DNA of 64,000 bases, from positions 1,674,001-1,738,000 of the forward strand of contig NZ_CP031219.1 of the NCBI RefSeq assembly GCF_003346775.1, read 5' to 3'. Under the pieces are notes generated by a model that saw nothing but the letters and a program-made list of their open reading frames with translations, was not told the DNA's origin and searched no databases. Each line of letters starts with the position of its first letter. Position 1 is the first letter of the stretch. The position numbers and the translations under genes are program-made. Shown here piece by piece: positions 13,601 to 28,600 of the stretch. This DNA is from Malaciobacter mytili LMG 24559. GTDB lineage: Bacteria > Campylobacterota > Campylobacteria > Campylobacterales > Arcobacteraceae.

Positions 13601-16600
13601 TATATTGGTGTTGAAAAATCACTATTTGAAGATAAAGAGACTTTTATTTCTGAATAATTATTTACTCCATCTGATAATATATTATTTAAATCTACAAATA
13701 TTTTATTATTATCATTTATACTATTACTATAATCAATTAAATCAGAAGTATCAATATCTTGGTGAATATTAGAAGTATTTAATTTACCTCCATAAATAGT
13801 ATCATTTCCTAAAGAACTTATAAAAGTATCATTTCCACTATTTCCTTGTAAAGTATTTACAACATCACTACCTGCTATTTTATCATCTACACTTCCACCA
13901 ATTACATTTTCTATAGAGTATAAATTATCTTTATCATTTGTATCAACTAAAGCCGTTCCTGCTTGTAAATCTACATCTACACCTTTTGAAGTAAGATATT
14001 CATAACTTACAGTATCATATTCAATTGATGTTTCACTTTCACCTTTTTTATATCCATAAATTTCATCATTTCCACCATTACCTGATAGAAAATCTGCACC
14101 CTGACCACCTTGAATTTCATTTGCTTTTGAATCTGCAATAATTGTATCATTTACAGTAGAACCAATAATATTTTCAACATCTTTTACAATATCATCATCT
14201 CCATTAGTTACTGTAACTTTCCACGAATCAGCCCCTCCAACTCCATCAAAATCTTCAGTTGCAGCAGTGCTTAAATCTAATATAATACCTTCATTTAAAT
14301 TACTATAATCAATAGTATCAATTCCCGTTGAACCATCAATATAATCATTTCCATCATTTGCTGATGTAGCAATTATTGTATCATTACCACTTCCAGCATA
14401 AATTGTATCATTACCATCTCTTGCTTCAATATAATCATCATAAGCCTTTGAATTAATTATATTATTTGCAGTATTTCCATAAATTGTATCAGCAGAGAAA
14501 TTTGAACCAATTACATTTTCTATTCCATATAATTCATCAATACCTTGACCTTGATCTCCTGTTGCACCATCTGAACGCCCTTCTTCATTACCAAGAGCAT
14601 CTAATCCACCAGCTGCATTTACATCTAAATCAATAGTTAATGATTCTAAAGCATTTGTATAATCAACAGTATCTATACCTAAATCTGTATGAGTTGTACC
14701 ATTAAATGTTCCACCATAAAGTTTATCACTTCCAACTCCACCTGTTAAAGTATCATTGTCAGCTCCACCTTCTAAAATATCATCTCCACTTCCTCCAAGT
14801 AAAGTATCATCGCCACTTCCACCTTGAAGTTTATCCATTCCTGCTTCACCGCTTAAAATATCATTTCCAGCTTCACCTACTAGTGAGTTATTTTGAACAT
14901 CCCCTTTTATACTATCACTATCTTGCGTACCTTTTATATGTTCAACATTTAAAATAATATCATTTGAAGCTTGCCCATTAACTTTTACTTGAGTTTCATT
15001 TGCACCATCTAAAGTAAGTTCTATTCCATTTGTTGAAGAGTTTGCATCATCTAAAATTACTGAATAATCTGCCCAATCTCCTGTACCAATTCCTCCATCA
15101 AAGTAATCAGCTCCATCATCTACATTTTCTAAAATACCATCATTATTTGTATCAACCCCTGCAATAAAAGTATCATTTCCACTTCCTAAAATAATAGAGT
15201 TATTTAAACTAGAACCAATAACAACATCGTCTTTTAAAGAACCAATAATATTTTCAATATTTAAAATAGTATCAATATCTCCTGTTGTTACCGTTTGTAC
15301 AGTTGTAGTGCTTAGATTAACTTTTACTCCATTAGTAGTGTAATATTCATAAGAGATTGTATCTATACTTGTATTTCCATCAATAATATTTGTTTTATTA
15401 TCTTCATTCATTTTAAAAGTATCAGAAGAAGTTCCTCCAATAGCATTTTCAATATCAATTAAAGTATCAGTTTCTGTTGAAGTTGTTGCTTTATTTGTTT
15501 TAAAATCTACTTCCACTGCAACATTTTTCTCACTAAATGAAGCTGTATCCTTTCCAGCACCACCATTTAGTACATCATCTCCACCTTGACCACTTAAAGT
15601 ATCATCACCTTCTAAGCCTATTAAAGTATTTTTATCATTATCACCAGTAATTGTATCATTACCCTTACTTCCTGTAATATTTTCCATATTTTTTAAATAA
15701 TCGCTAGTTACAATTGAACCATCTTGGTAAATATCTGCTTTATAATAGCCTTGTGCATCTGCACTTGTTGATAAATCAATTACTACTTTATCATCTATAC
15801 TATCTACATTTACTTGTTCATAACTAATACTATCACCATTTACTTCACCACTTTCATCATTTCCACCATCAAATCTATTTGAAACTGTTAGTTTAGAAAT
15901 AAAAGTATCATCATATTTAGAACCAATAGCATTTTCTATATCATATAGTTCATCAATACCCTCTCCAGTTGCTCTATTATTTACAAAATCAACAACAATT
16001 CCATTTGTTGCATTTTCATAAGTAACAGTATCAATTCCTGAATCTTGACCTAAAACACCACCATATAAGTAGTCATTATTGGCCCCACCACTTAAAGTAT
16101 CATCTCCAAATCCACCATAGATATAATCAACTCCATCTTCACCAAAAATTGTATCATTATCATTTCCAGTAGGAGTTTTATTTAAATCAATTTCATCTCC
16201 ATAAATAGTATCCCCTTCTGTTCCACCATAAATAGTATCAGCTCCAAGTCCACCTCGTAACTCATCAACTCCAGCTTCACCATTTATAAAGTCATCATCA
16301 TCTCCACCATCTATATAATCAACTCCACTTCCACCTTTAATAATATCATTTCCAGCTTCTCCATATAAAGAGTCATCTCCAACACCAACTCCACCTAAAA
16401 TAGAGTCATTTCCAGCTCCACCAAAAATTGTATCATTATCAGCTCCACCATCTAAAATTTCATAAACAGTTGAAGTTTTGTCATTATTTGTATTATCTCC
16501 ACCATAAATAATATCATTTCCTGCTTCACCTCTAATAGTATCAGTTCCACCTTCACCTTTTAAGATATTTTTAGAGCTATCACCTATAATTTTATCTTCA

Positions 16601-19600
16601 TTTTGTGTTCCAGTAATATTTTCAATATTTAATACATTGTCATCTCTAACTATTACATTTGAAGAGTTTTTTAATAATAAATCTTGTGAACTTAAATTTA
16701 CATCCACATAATAACTAGTAACTTGGCTAAAATCTACTGTATCCCCAACAGTTGTATTTGTTCCACCATTTATAGTATCACTTTCACCTACTATTGCAGC
16801 ATCTTTAATAAAGAAAGTATCATCTCCACTTCCTCCTTGAAGATTGTTACTATCACTATTTCCTGTAAAAGTATCATTTCCTGCTGTACCTATAACATTT
16901 TCTATATTTATTAAAGTATCACTACCTTGTGCTGCATTTGCCACCGTTACAGCTACATTATTTCCACTTGTATTACTTAAATCTACTACTATTTTATCAT
17001 TGCTATTTGTGAGATTTGAATAATCAACTGTATCATTTTCATCATTGTTATTTTCAATATTTGTTGATAGGTTTGCTCCACCATTAAAAGTATTTGATTC
17101 ACTATTATTGCCTCTAAATGTATCTGCATAACCTGAACCAATTATATGCTCTATATCAACTAAAGTATCAACTCCTTGACCTCCACCAACACTTTGAGCT
17201 ACTCCATCAATACCTAAATCAACACTTACTCCTGAAGTGGCGTTATTATAATAAACAGTATCTCCTAAAGTATCAGTTCCTCCATCTATATAATCATCAC
17301 CTGCACCACCTTCAATAATATCATCACCTGATAAACCTTTTAAAGTATTTTTATCACTATTTCCTGTGATAGTATCATTTCCAGCTGTTCCTGTAATATT
17401 TTCAATTGAAGTTAGAGTATCTACTGCACTTTGTGTTCCATCATTTATAATTACAACATTTCCTGTTTGTAAATTTGCTACAATTTTATCACTTGCATCA
17501 ACTAATCTTTTTGAATAATCAACTGTATCTCCACCTAAACTATCAGTAACTCCACCATCAAAACTATTATTTGCACTCTCATTTGAATAGAAAGTATCAT
17601 TATAAGCACTTCCTATAACATTTTCAATATCTGTTAAAGTATCATTTCCTTGTTCAACACTTATATTTTGAGAGATATTATTTAAACCTAAATCTACACT
17701 TACAGATGAGTTTGCTTTAGAATATGAAACTGTATCTCCTACAATACTATTTGTTCCTCCATCTAAAATATCATCTCCTGCACCACCTTCTAGTGTATCA
17801 TCTCCACCTTCACCTTTTAGGATATTTGCTTGTGAATTTCCAGTAATAATATCATTAACTTGTGAACCAATAACATTTTCAATATCTTTAATATTATCTG
17901 TATCTCCACCATTTACTATTACTTGAGTAACCGTAGAAGCTTCAGCTAATGTAACATTTATAGAGTTTGCAGTTAAAGCAGAATAATCAATAGTATCACT
18001 ATCTTCTCCTCCATCAATTGTATCACTTCCATCATTTGCACTAGTTGCTACAAAAGTATCATTTCCAGCTTCACCTTTTAAATTATCATCTCCACCTTTT
18101 CCTTCTAAATAATCATCTCCTCCATCACCTTCAAAGAAATTTGTAGCACTATTTCCAATAATAGTATCATCATTTACTGTACCATTAATATTTACAATTG
18201 AATAAAGCTTATCTGTTGATTCTAAGTTTGTAAAACCATCACTTGTTAAACTACTATTTGATTTTAAAACTTCTGAATAGCTATTTAAATTACTATCTGT
18301 TAGAGTAGTACTTAAATCAACATAAATTCTTTTTGCATCAATATAATCTATTTTATTATACTCACCATTTTCAACACTATGAGTATTACTTGAGTCTAAA
18401 GTTCCTCCATAAAAAGTATCACTTCCTTTTGTAGCAAAGAATTTATCATTTCCAGCACCACCAATAAAAGTATCAACACTATCAGAACCAGTTAAGCTAT
18501 CTGCAAAATTTGAACCTATTACAACTTCAATTCCATCAAGATTATCTTGATTATCAAATCCATCTTGACTTACTTCAATAGCATTTTTTAAATTAACTTC
18601 AATTGCTTTTAAAGCATTAGAGTAATCAACTGTATCATGACCAACTCCTCCAATAAGAGTATCATCACCAGCACTTCCTCTTAAAGTATCATTACCTTCA
18701 TTTCCATCTAAAATATTTTTATTAGAATCTCCATAAATAGTATCATCACCTTTAGAACCAGTAATATTTTCTATATTTTTAATATAATCATCTGAACCAT
18801 TTGTTACACTAACTGTTGCATAGTTATTATTTGAAGTATCAATTGATGATAAATCAATAGAGATATTTTGCGTTGCATCAAAAGCAGAATAGTCAATTTT
18901 ATCACCAAAATTATCCTCTTCACCAACTCCACCATCAATATAATCAATTCCATCATCACCATTTATATATGTATCACTAATTGAGTCATAAACTCCAGCA
19001 ATAAAAGTATCATCACCTTCATTTCCAAGTAAAGTATCATTTCCAGCTTCACCAGCAATTGTATCATCACCTTTTTTACCTTCAAGTCTATTATTACCTG
19101 AATCTCCACCTATAATATCATTATCAATAGTTCCAATAATATTTTCAATATTTGCTAAACTATCCTTTTCTAGGCCTAAAGTTGCAGTTGCATAACCACC
19201 ATTTAATTTCATTAAATTTACATCTAAATTTGTAGATTTAGAAGAATAATCAATAGTATCTCCATTTACTTCATCAGCTTCACCACCATCAATTATATCA
19301 TCTCCATCTCCACCACTTAGGTTATCATCTCCTGCACCTCCATATAGAGTATCTGCATCTTCTCCACCTTCTAGTGTATCATTTCCAGCTCCACCATATA
19401 AAGTATCTTTATGGCTTCCACCATATAGTTTATCATCACCTTCTTCACCATATAAAATATCATCATCAGTAGAACCATTTAAAGTATCATTTCCAGCTCC
19501 ACCATAGATTAAATCTTCTCCAGCCTTTCCATCTATTACATCATCACCCAAATTACCTTTAAATGTATTTTCAAAGCTATTTCCAATAATAGTATCATCA

Positions 19601-22600
19601 CCAGCACCACCATATATATTTTCAACAGCTTTTACAGTATCATAAACATTACCATCATTTGTAAAATCTTTATCCCCATTTACATCAATATAAACTGTTG
19701 TTTCTGCTGAATTTTCTAAAGTTACTTTAATTGCATTTGAAGTTGTGATATTTTCATAATCAACAGTATCTTTATCAACTCCCCCAATAATTTTATCTTG
19801 TCCATCATCAAGGCTCATTTTATAAAGGTTTGAACCAATACCACCATCTAAAATATCATCTCCACCTAAACCATCTAAAGTATCATTTCCATCTGAACCA
19901 CTAATATGATTTGCTTGATTATTCCCTACTAAAGTATCATTTTGTTTTGAACCTAATAGATTAATAAAATTTGCTAAAGTATCATTTCCTGCACCTGTTG
20001 CACTTGAAGCTGCTATTCCATAGTGCGAAGAAGAATCAAAATTAACTTTTACATCTGAAGTTGCACTTGCATATGATAAAGTATTTGAACCTTCTCCTCC
20101 ATCTAAATAATCATCTCCATCTCCACCATCAATAGTATCATCACCCTTTAAGCCTAAAATAGAGTTATTTTCACTATTTCCAGTTATAGTATCAGCTTTT
20201 GAAGCAATATCTGAACCTTTGATATTTTCAATTTGACTAATAATATCTTTTTCATCTGTTGAACTAAAACCAACTAAACCATCACTATCAACAAAAACTT
20301 CATTAGAAGAGTTTAAATCTGTAAAAATATTATTTGTAGAGTAACTATAATCAACCCAGTCACCTGAAATACCATTATCTCCTCCAATTAATTGGTCATT
20401 TCCTAATCCACCAACTAAAGTATCATCTCCGCCTTCACCTTTTAATTGGTTATCTTCAGCATTTCCAATAATAGTATCATCATTTGAAGTTCCAATAACA
20501 TTTTCAATATTTAAAATTGTATCACTTTGCTCTACTGTAGAGCCATCTTTTACTAAAGCACTATTAGAACTTACCCCTAAAATTGTATTTGTATTATCTA
20601 AGTTTATTTCTAAATGATGTATTCCATCATTTATTAAACTATAATCAATAGTATCTTTATCATCACTACTTTCTGTTCCACTTGAAGTAAAACCATCAAT
20701 TACATCATTTCCATCACCAATAGTTGCAATAAAAGTATCATTTCCACTTCCTCCAACTAAACTATCACTTCCTGCACCACCTATTATCTTATCATTACCT
20801 GCTTCACCAAATAATGTATCATCTCCTGCTTTTCCATCAATAGTATCATCTAATAATCCAGCATAAATAATATTTTTTTCATTATTTCCTATTAAATTAT
20901 CACTATTTTTAGAACCAATGATATTTTCAAAACCTTGAATTAAATCATTTCCATCATTTGTATTTTGAACACTTGTTTCATTTGATAAATCAACAGTAAT
21001 TGCAGTTGTAGAATTAGCAAAACTAATAGTATCATTACCAGCTCCACCAATTAAAGTATTATTTCCCTCATCACCTTCAATAGTATCATCACCACTTGAA
21101 CCAATTACATTTTCTATACTATATAGTTTATCTGTAGAAGCTCCACCAACACTATATTCTTCATTTGCAATACCATTACTAGCACCTCTTAATCTTACTT
21201 CAACTTTAAAAGCATCTTCATAAGTTACAGTATCACTTCCACCATCACCAAAAATATCATCTGCACCACTTCCACCATTTAAAAGGTCATTCCCTTCTCC
21301 ACCTCTTAAATCATCTGCACCTGCTTGAGCATAAATAGTATCATTACCTAAATCTCCACTAATACTATTTGAATCATCATTACCCACAAAAGTATCATCT
21401 TGCTTAGAACCAATAATATTATCAAAGTTTGTAATAGTATCTATACTTCCATCACCACTTGATTGATTTGCAGTTAAAATATTTGAATCTATTGTTTTAT
21501 CACTAGTTCCAATATTTGCACTCATTTTTGAAGTAGCATTTGCAAAACTTATTGTATCATTAGCCCCTGTTAAAGCATCTAATACATTATTGTTAGAATC
21601 CCCTTCAATAGTATCACTTCCAGTTGTTCCAATAACATTTTCTATATTTTTAACTGTATGTTTATCTAAACTGCTTATAATAGTTGCTTCTGAGTTTAGT
21701 GACCCATTAAGTCTAATATTAACTCCATTATTAATATTACTATAATCTATAGTATCACTATTATCTCCACCATCAATAATATCACCAGTCAATTCAGAAG
21801 CTGTATTTTCTATCTTAAAGCTATCATCTCCACTTCCACCATATAATCTATCTGCATCAGCTCCACCATAAATAGTATCGTTATTATCTCCACCATCTAT
21901 ATAATCAACTCCAGCCTCACCTTTTAGTGTATCATTCCCCTCTTTTCCAAAAAGAGTATTAGCCTCATCATCACCAAAAATTTTATCATCAACTGTTGAA
22001 CCTGTTATATTTTCTATATCTTTTAATATATCTCTTTCACCACTTCCAACTGTTGCTGTAGCTTCACCTAGATTTAAATCTACAATAACACTTTCATTTC
22101 TATTTTCATAGCTTACTGTATCACCTCTTGTTTCATTAGCTTCTCCACCATCTAAGTAGTCATCACCAACTCCACCTAAAAGTGTATCATCTCCTGCTTC
22201 TCCATATAAAGAGTCATTATTAGCTTCACCTTTTAAAATATCATTTGAAGCTCCACCTTTAAAAGTATCTGCATTTGCTCCACCTGTAAATTCATCTGCA
22301 TAATTACTTCCATGTACTTCTTCAATATTTTTTAAAGTATCTTCATTATTACTATTAGCTACTTTTGTTACTAAATATTCATCTGCATTTGCAGTTACAA
22401 TTACTTTTCCACTCTCTTTTTCATAACTTGCAATATCAATATTATCTCCACCATCAATAGTATCAATACCCTTCGAACTATAAATAGTATCACTTCCTGT
22501 TAATCCTTCAATACTATTATTTAAATCATTACCTCTTAAAGTATCACCATTACTTCCACCTTTAAGATTTTCAATATTAAGTAAAGTATCTCCTGTATTA

Positions 22601-25600
22601 TTAATATTTGTTGTCATATCAACTTCAACAGAATTTGTATAAGCTTCATAACTTATAGTATCATTTCCAGCTTTTCCATCAATTACATTTGATAAAACAT
22701 CATTGCTTTTCATTATAAAAGTATCATTTTGATTAGAACCATCAAAATCTTCAATATTTTTTACTGTATCTATATTTGAAGAAGAGATACTAACTGTTTG
22801 TGTTACTCCTGATAAATCAACTGTTACTCCAGTTCCTATAACATTTGAATAATCTGCCTTATCACTTTCGCTTCCGCTTCCACCATCAAATACATTATTT
22901 ACACTATTTCCTATAAAAGTATCATTTCCAGCTGTACCAATAGCATTTTCTATATTTTTTAAAGTATCACTAGGTTTTGTTCCACCACTTATAATAGTTG
23001 CTATTTCATTAGATAAATCAACAATTACTCTATCGTTATTTATATCAGTTAGTTTTGAATAATCAACTGTATCTCCAATAGAAGTATTAAGGCCTCCATC
23101 AAAAATATTTGCATTATCTACACTTCCTATAAAAGTATCATCAAAATTAGAACCAATAATATTTTCAATATCTTTTAAAGTATCTGTACCAACCCCTGCT
23201 CCACTTGCAGTATTTATAACACTATGTAAATCAACAACTACATTTCCTGTGGCATCAGAATAATCAGCTGTATCAGTAGAAGAACCTCCATCAAGGTAGT
23301 CATCTCCCCCTCTTCCTTGTAAAGTATCACTTCCTGCACCACCCATTAAACTATTTTTATTATTATCAGCTTTTAAAGTATCATTTGCTGTACCACCAAT
23401 AATATTTTCAATATTTAAAATAGTATCACTAACATTATTTATATTATTTAATAAATCAACTTCAACATTTGAAGTATAATTTTCATATGAGATAGTATCA
23501 CCTTTACCACTAGCTGTAGTATTATGGTCTGCACCATCTATTATATTTACCTCATCTTCATTAGACATAATAATAGTATCATCACTAGAAGAACCAATAA
23601 CATTCTCAATAGAAGTTATAGTATCCGTTCCAATATCAATTCCAGTTGCACTATTTGTTTGTAAATTTGCAATAATAGAAGCACTTGAATTAGAAAAGTT
23701 TACTGTATCACTACCTTCTTCTCCACTAAAACTATTATCTAAACTATTACCAATAAAAGTATCATCTCCTGTTGTTCCAATAATATTTTCAATATTTGTA
23801 ATAGTATCTTTAATAGAAGTTACACCATCAGTTAAAATAGCACTATTTGCATCAACTCCTGCAATAGAGCTATTACTTAAGTTTACTTCTAAATGATATG
23901 AGCCTAAAGAAGCTAATTTATAATCAATAGTATCACTATTATCTCCACCATCAATAATATCTTCCCCGTCATTTTGTAAAGCTACAAAAGTATCATTTCC
24001 ACCTTGTCCATATAGGATGTCATTTCCTGCTCCACCAATGATTTTATCATCACCAGTACCACCATCTATATAGTCATCTCCCCCTTGTCCATCAAGAGTA
24101 TCATTTCCACCATTTGCAAAAATAGTATTATTTTTATTATCAGTAGTTATAATATCTTTATAAATACTTCCAGTTATATTTTCTATTCCTTCAAGTTTAT
24201 CTTTAGAACCTAAACCATCATTAAATACATTATAACCATTTGCATCAGGAGCAGTTAAATCAACTTCTATACCAATTCCTGCATTTAAAGAAGAGTAATC
24301 AGCAGTATCACTATCTTCATTTACAGTTATATTATTTCCTGTAACTGTTTGTTGTGTTTTTATATGTAAAGTATTACCTTCAACCTTAACAGAAGTATTA
24401 TTTGCTTGAGCATTACTATTTGCTTCAAATAAAGATACAAGTTCTATTAAAACTTCAGCTTCAGTTTTTCCTGCACTTGTATTATCATATGAGATTGTTT
24501 GTCCATTTACTTCAAAACTAACTAAAGAAGATAAATTTGTAATTGTTAAAGCATATCCACTTCCACCTATTAAAATATCATTACCTGCTTTTCCAACTAA
24601 AGTATCGCTACCTGCTCCACCTTCTAATGTATTATTTGAATTATTTCCGATAATAGTATCATTTCCATAACCACCAGCTAAGTTTTCAATATTTTTTATT
24701 ATTAAATCCCCATCACCAGTAGTTTGAATAACCTCACCTTTTGATAAATCAACAGTAATATCTTTTGCAGTATATTCAAAGCTTACAAAGTCAGCTTCTC
24801 CTTCTCCTCCATCTATATAATCATAACCAGATGAAGCTCCTCCTCCTAAAAGTGTATCATTTCCTTTATTACCAACTAAAGTATTAGCACCACTATTTCC
24901 TGTTAAAGTATCATTTTTCTCTCCACCAATAACCCCTTCTATTCCATAGAAAGTATCTGTACCTTGAGAAGAACTAATAAAATGAGCTCCATCTGAAATA
25001 TCAATAACTAAATCTTCATTTTTTTCACTAGAATAATCAACCGTATCAACTGCACCTACTTCATTTGTATAAATAGCAGTTCCATCACCATCACCAGCTA
25101 AAATATCATTTCCAGCTCCACCAGAAAGAATATCACTTCCAAGCCCTCCAAGAAGTTTATCTTCTCCTGCTTCGCCACTTAAAGTATCATTTCCACTATT
25201 TCCAACTAAAGTATTGTTTGCAGTATCACCTTTAATAGTATCATCAAATGTTGTTCCAACTACATTTTCTATATTTTTTACTTGATGATGAAAATTATCA
25301 CTTCCAACTTTTACATAAGCAACACTACTATCTTGTAAATCAATAGAAATAGAATCATTTACTAAAGTATAATCTAAAGTATCAACTCCCCTTGAATTAT
25401 CAGCTTCATTACCACCATCAATAACATCATTTTTACTATCTGCAATAGTAGAAGTAAATTTAATTAAATCATCTCCGGCTTCACCATAAATATTATCAGC
25501 TCCACTTCCACCATCTAATGTATCATTTCCAGCACCACCATAGATTAAATCTTCTCCAGCACCACCTTCAATAGTATCATTTCCTTCTTGGGCATAAATA

Positions 25601-28600
25601 GTATTATTTTCATTATTTCCTAAAATATAATCATCTAAAGAAGTAGCTTTAATATTTTCTATATTTACTAAAGTATCACTTCCTGCACTACTATGTACAT
25701 TTTGTGCATTTGCATTACTTAAATCTATTTCTATACCTGTATGAGTAGCTAAGACATTTGTATTATTTGTAGTAATAGAGCTATAATCAACTAAATCTTG
25801 ATTATCTCCCCCATCAAAAAGATCATTTCCACTTCCAGTAGTAAAAGTATCATTCCCCTCTTCTCCATAAAGAGAATTTGAACCTTCAGCACCATTTAAA
25901 ATATCATCACCAGCTCCTGCTTTAAAAGTATCATTTAAAGCTCTCCCAGTAAAGTTATCTTTATAATTACTTCCATGTACTTCTTCAATATTTACTAAAG
26001 TATCTGTTCCACCACTTTGTTTTACTACTTCATAACCACCTGCAGTTGCAGTTAAAGTAATAGAAGCACTTGAGTTTTTATAACTCATAATATCTTTTGA
26101 AGTTTGTGTTCCCCCATCAATAGTATCATTATTTAAACTTGAGAAAATAGTATCATCTCCAGCATTACCATTTAAAATATTTGCTTCACTATTTCCAGTT
26201 ATAGTATCATTATTACTACTTCCTTGTACATTTTCAATTGAGATTAAAGTATCACTATCTGATGTTGCTACATTTGTATTTGTATAAATTGTTGAATTAT
26301 TATTTGATAAATCTACTACTGCATTTGAAGAAGTGCTATTTAAATATTCAAAACTAACCGTATCATTTCCAATTCCACCATCTAAAGTATCACTACCACC
26401 TGCACCACTTAAAGTATCATTTCCTGCAAGACCTTTAATAATATTAGAATTAGAATCTCCTGTTATAGTATCATTTCCAAGATTTGAACCTGTAATATTT
26501 TCAATACCATATAAAGTATCTCTATCATCACTTCCATCATTTTCAAAAGTACCATTATTATTACTATCAATTGTTACAGTTGCACCCTCACTTAAAGTTA
26601 CAACTATTTTATTTTCATTTGAATAATCAGCAGTATCTAAACCTTCACCACCTCTTAATTCATCATTTCCAGCCTCTCCATATAGTGTATCTTCTCCTTT
26701 ATTTCCATATAAAGTATCATCTCCACTTCCACCATATAAAGTATCTTTTAAAGCCTCTTCATTAGTAGTTTCAACAGTAGCATCACTAAAACCACCATAA
26801 ACTACATCATTTCCACTTCCACCATTAATAACATCAGCACCATTAGCACCAATAAAAGTATTATTTACATTATCATCACTATCACCAATAATAGTATCTG
26901 CATAATTAGAGCCTATAATATTTTCAACACCATATAAAGTATCTACATTGTTATAACCATCATTAATAACTTTTCCAATATTTAATGTTGCATCATTTTC
27001 TCCTGCAACATTCATATTTACACTTATTTGTCCATTTACATCTAAATATGTTGCTGTATCATTTTCATTATCTTCATTGGCAGTTACAACTCCATTTACA
27101 ATTGTTGCTTTTCCACCAATAAAAGTATCATCTCCATCTCTACCAGCAAAAACATCACTTCCTTCTCTACCAATTAGTGTATTTTCACTATCATTACCAA
27201 ATAAAGTATCATCTTTAGCGCCACCTTCAAGATTTTCAACAGTATTTATTTTTATATGTCCAGCACCAATTGTATCTTGAACTTCACTATTAGCTAAATC
27301 AATTACAACTTTTTGTCCAGAGGCCTCAATATAACTATAACTTACAAAATCTTCGCTTCCTGCACCACCTTCAATATAATCATAATTTAAAGCATCTCCA
27401 GCACCACCACCAAGAAGAGTATCATTACCCTCTCCTCCAATTAGTGTATTTACACCACTTGTACCTTTTAGTGTATCATCTCCACTTCCTCCAATTGCAC
27501 CCTCAATTGAAATAAAAGTATCACTTCCCTGACTAGCACTAATAGTTTTAGAACCTTGAGAGTTTAAATCAATATCTAAATCTTCAGTAGCATCTGAATA
27601 ATCAGCTGTATCTATACCTTCACCACCATTTAAAATATCATCTCCACTTCCACCTCTTAAAACATCATTTCCAATTCCACCAAGAAGCTTATCATTACCA
27701 GCAAGACCTATTAAAGTATCATTTCCTTCTTTTCCTTCTAATGTATTATCTTGTGTATTTCCAATTAAAGTATCATTATAAAGTGAACCAATAGCATTTT
27801 CAATATCTATTAAAGTATCATTTCCTTGTTCTGCACTAATATTTTGAGCAACATTATTTAATCCAAGATTTACATTAACAGAACTATTTGCATTTAAATA
27901 AGAAACCGTATCCCCAATAGAAGTATTACTTCCTCCATCAAGAGTATCATTTCCAAGCCCCCCTTGTAAAGTATCATCTCCTAAAGCACCTTTTAAAGTG
28001 TTATCGTTACTATCTCCAATAAGAGTATCATCTCCTGCACTTCCAGTTACATTTTCAATATTTTTTATCTTATCATTAGAACCATTAATAACTGTTACTT
28101 CTACTTGTGTTGAGCCATCTAAAGTTACTTTTATACTATGAGAGTTATCTAAGTTTGAATAATCAATTGTATCACTATTTTCTCCCCCATCCATAGTATC
28201 AACGCCATCATCTCCACTTTCTAATACTCCATCATTATTACTATCAATTCCTGCAATAAAAGTATCATTTCCTGCATTTCCTTGTAGGCTATCATCTCCA
28301 AGTAAACCTATTAAAGTATCATTTCCTGCATTTGCAATAAAAGTATCATTTAAAGAAGAACCTCTTAATTTATCGTCATTTGAAGAACCATTAACTATTT
28401 CAATATCAACTAATTTATCTTTATCCCCAAACCCATCATTAACAACTTGAAAACCATCACCATCAGCATCATTTAAATCAACAATAATTCCAGAAGATGA
28501 AGAAGAATAATCAGCAATATCTAATATGCCATCTCCTCCATTTAAAGTATCATTACCTTCTTTTCCAACTAAAGTATCATCCCCACTAGAACCAAATAAA

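Noticed and set aside
27958..27963. A run of six C bases in the adhesin gene as a phase-variation tract.
   Set aside because: Six is short for slippage in this phylum, where switching tracts usually have eight or more G/C, and it simply encodes the Gly-Gly of a nonapeptide.
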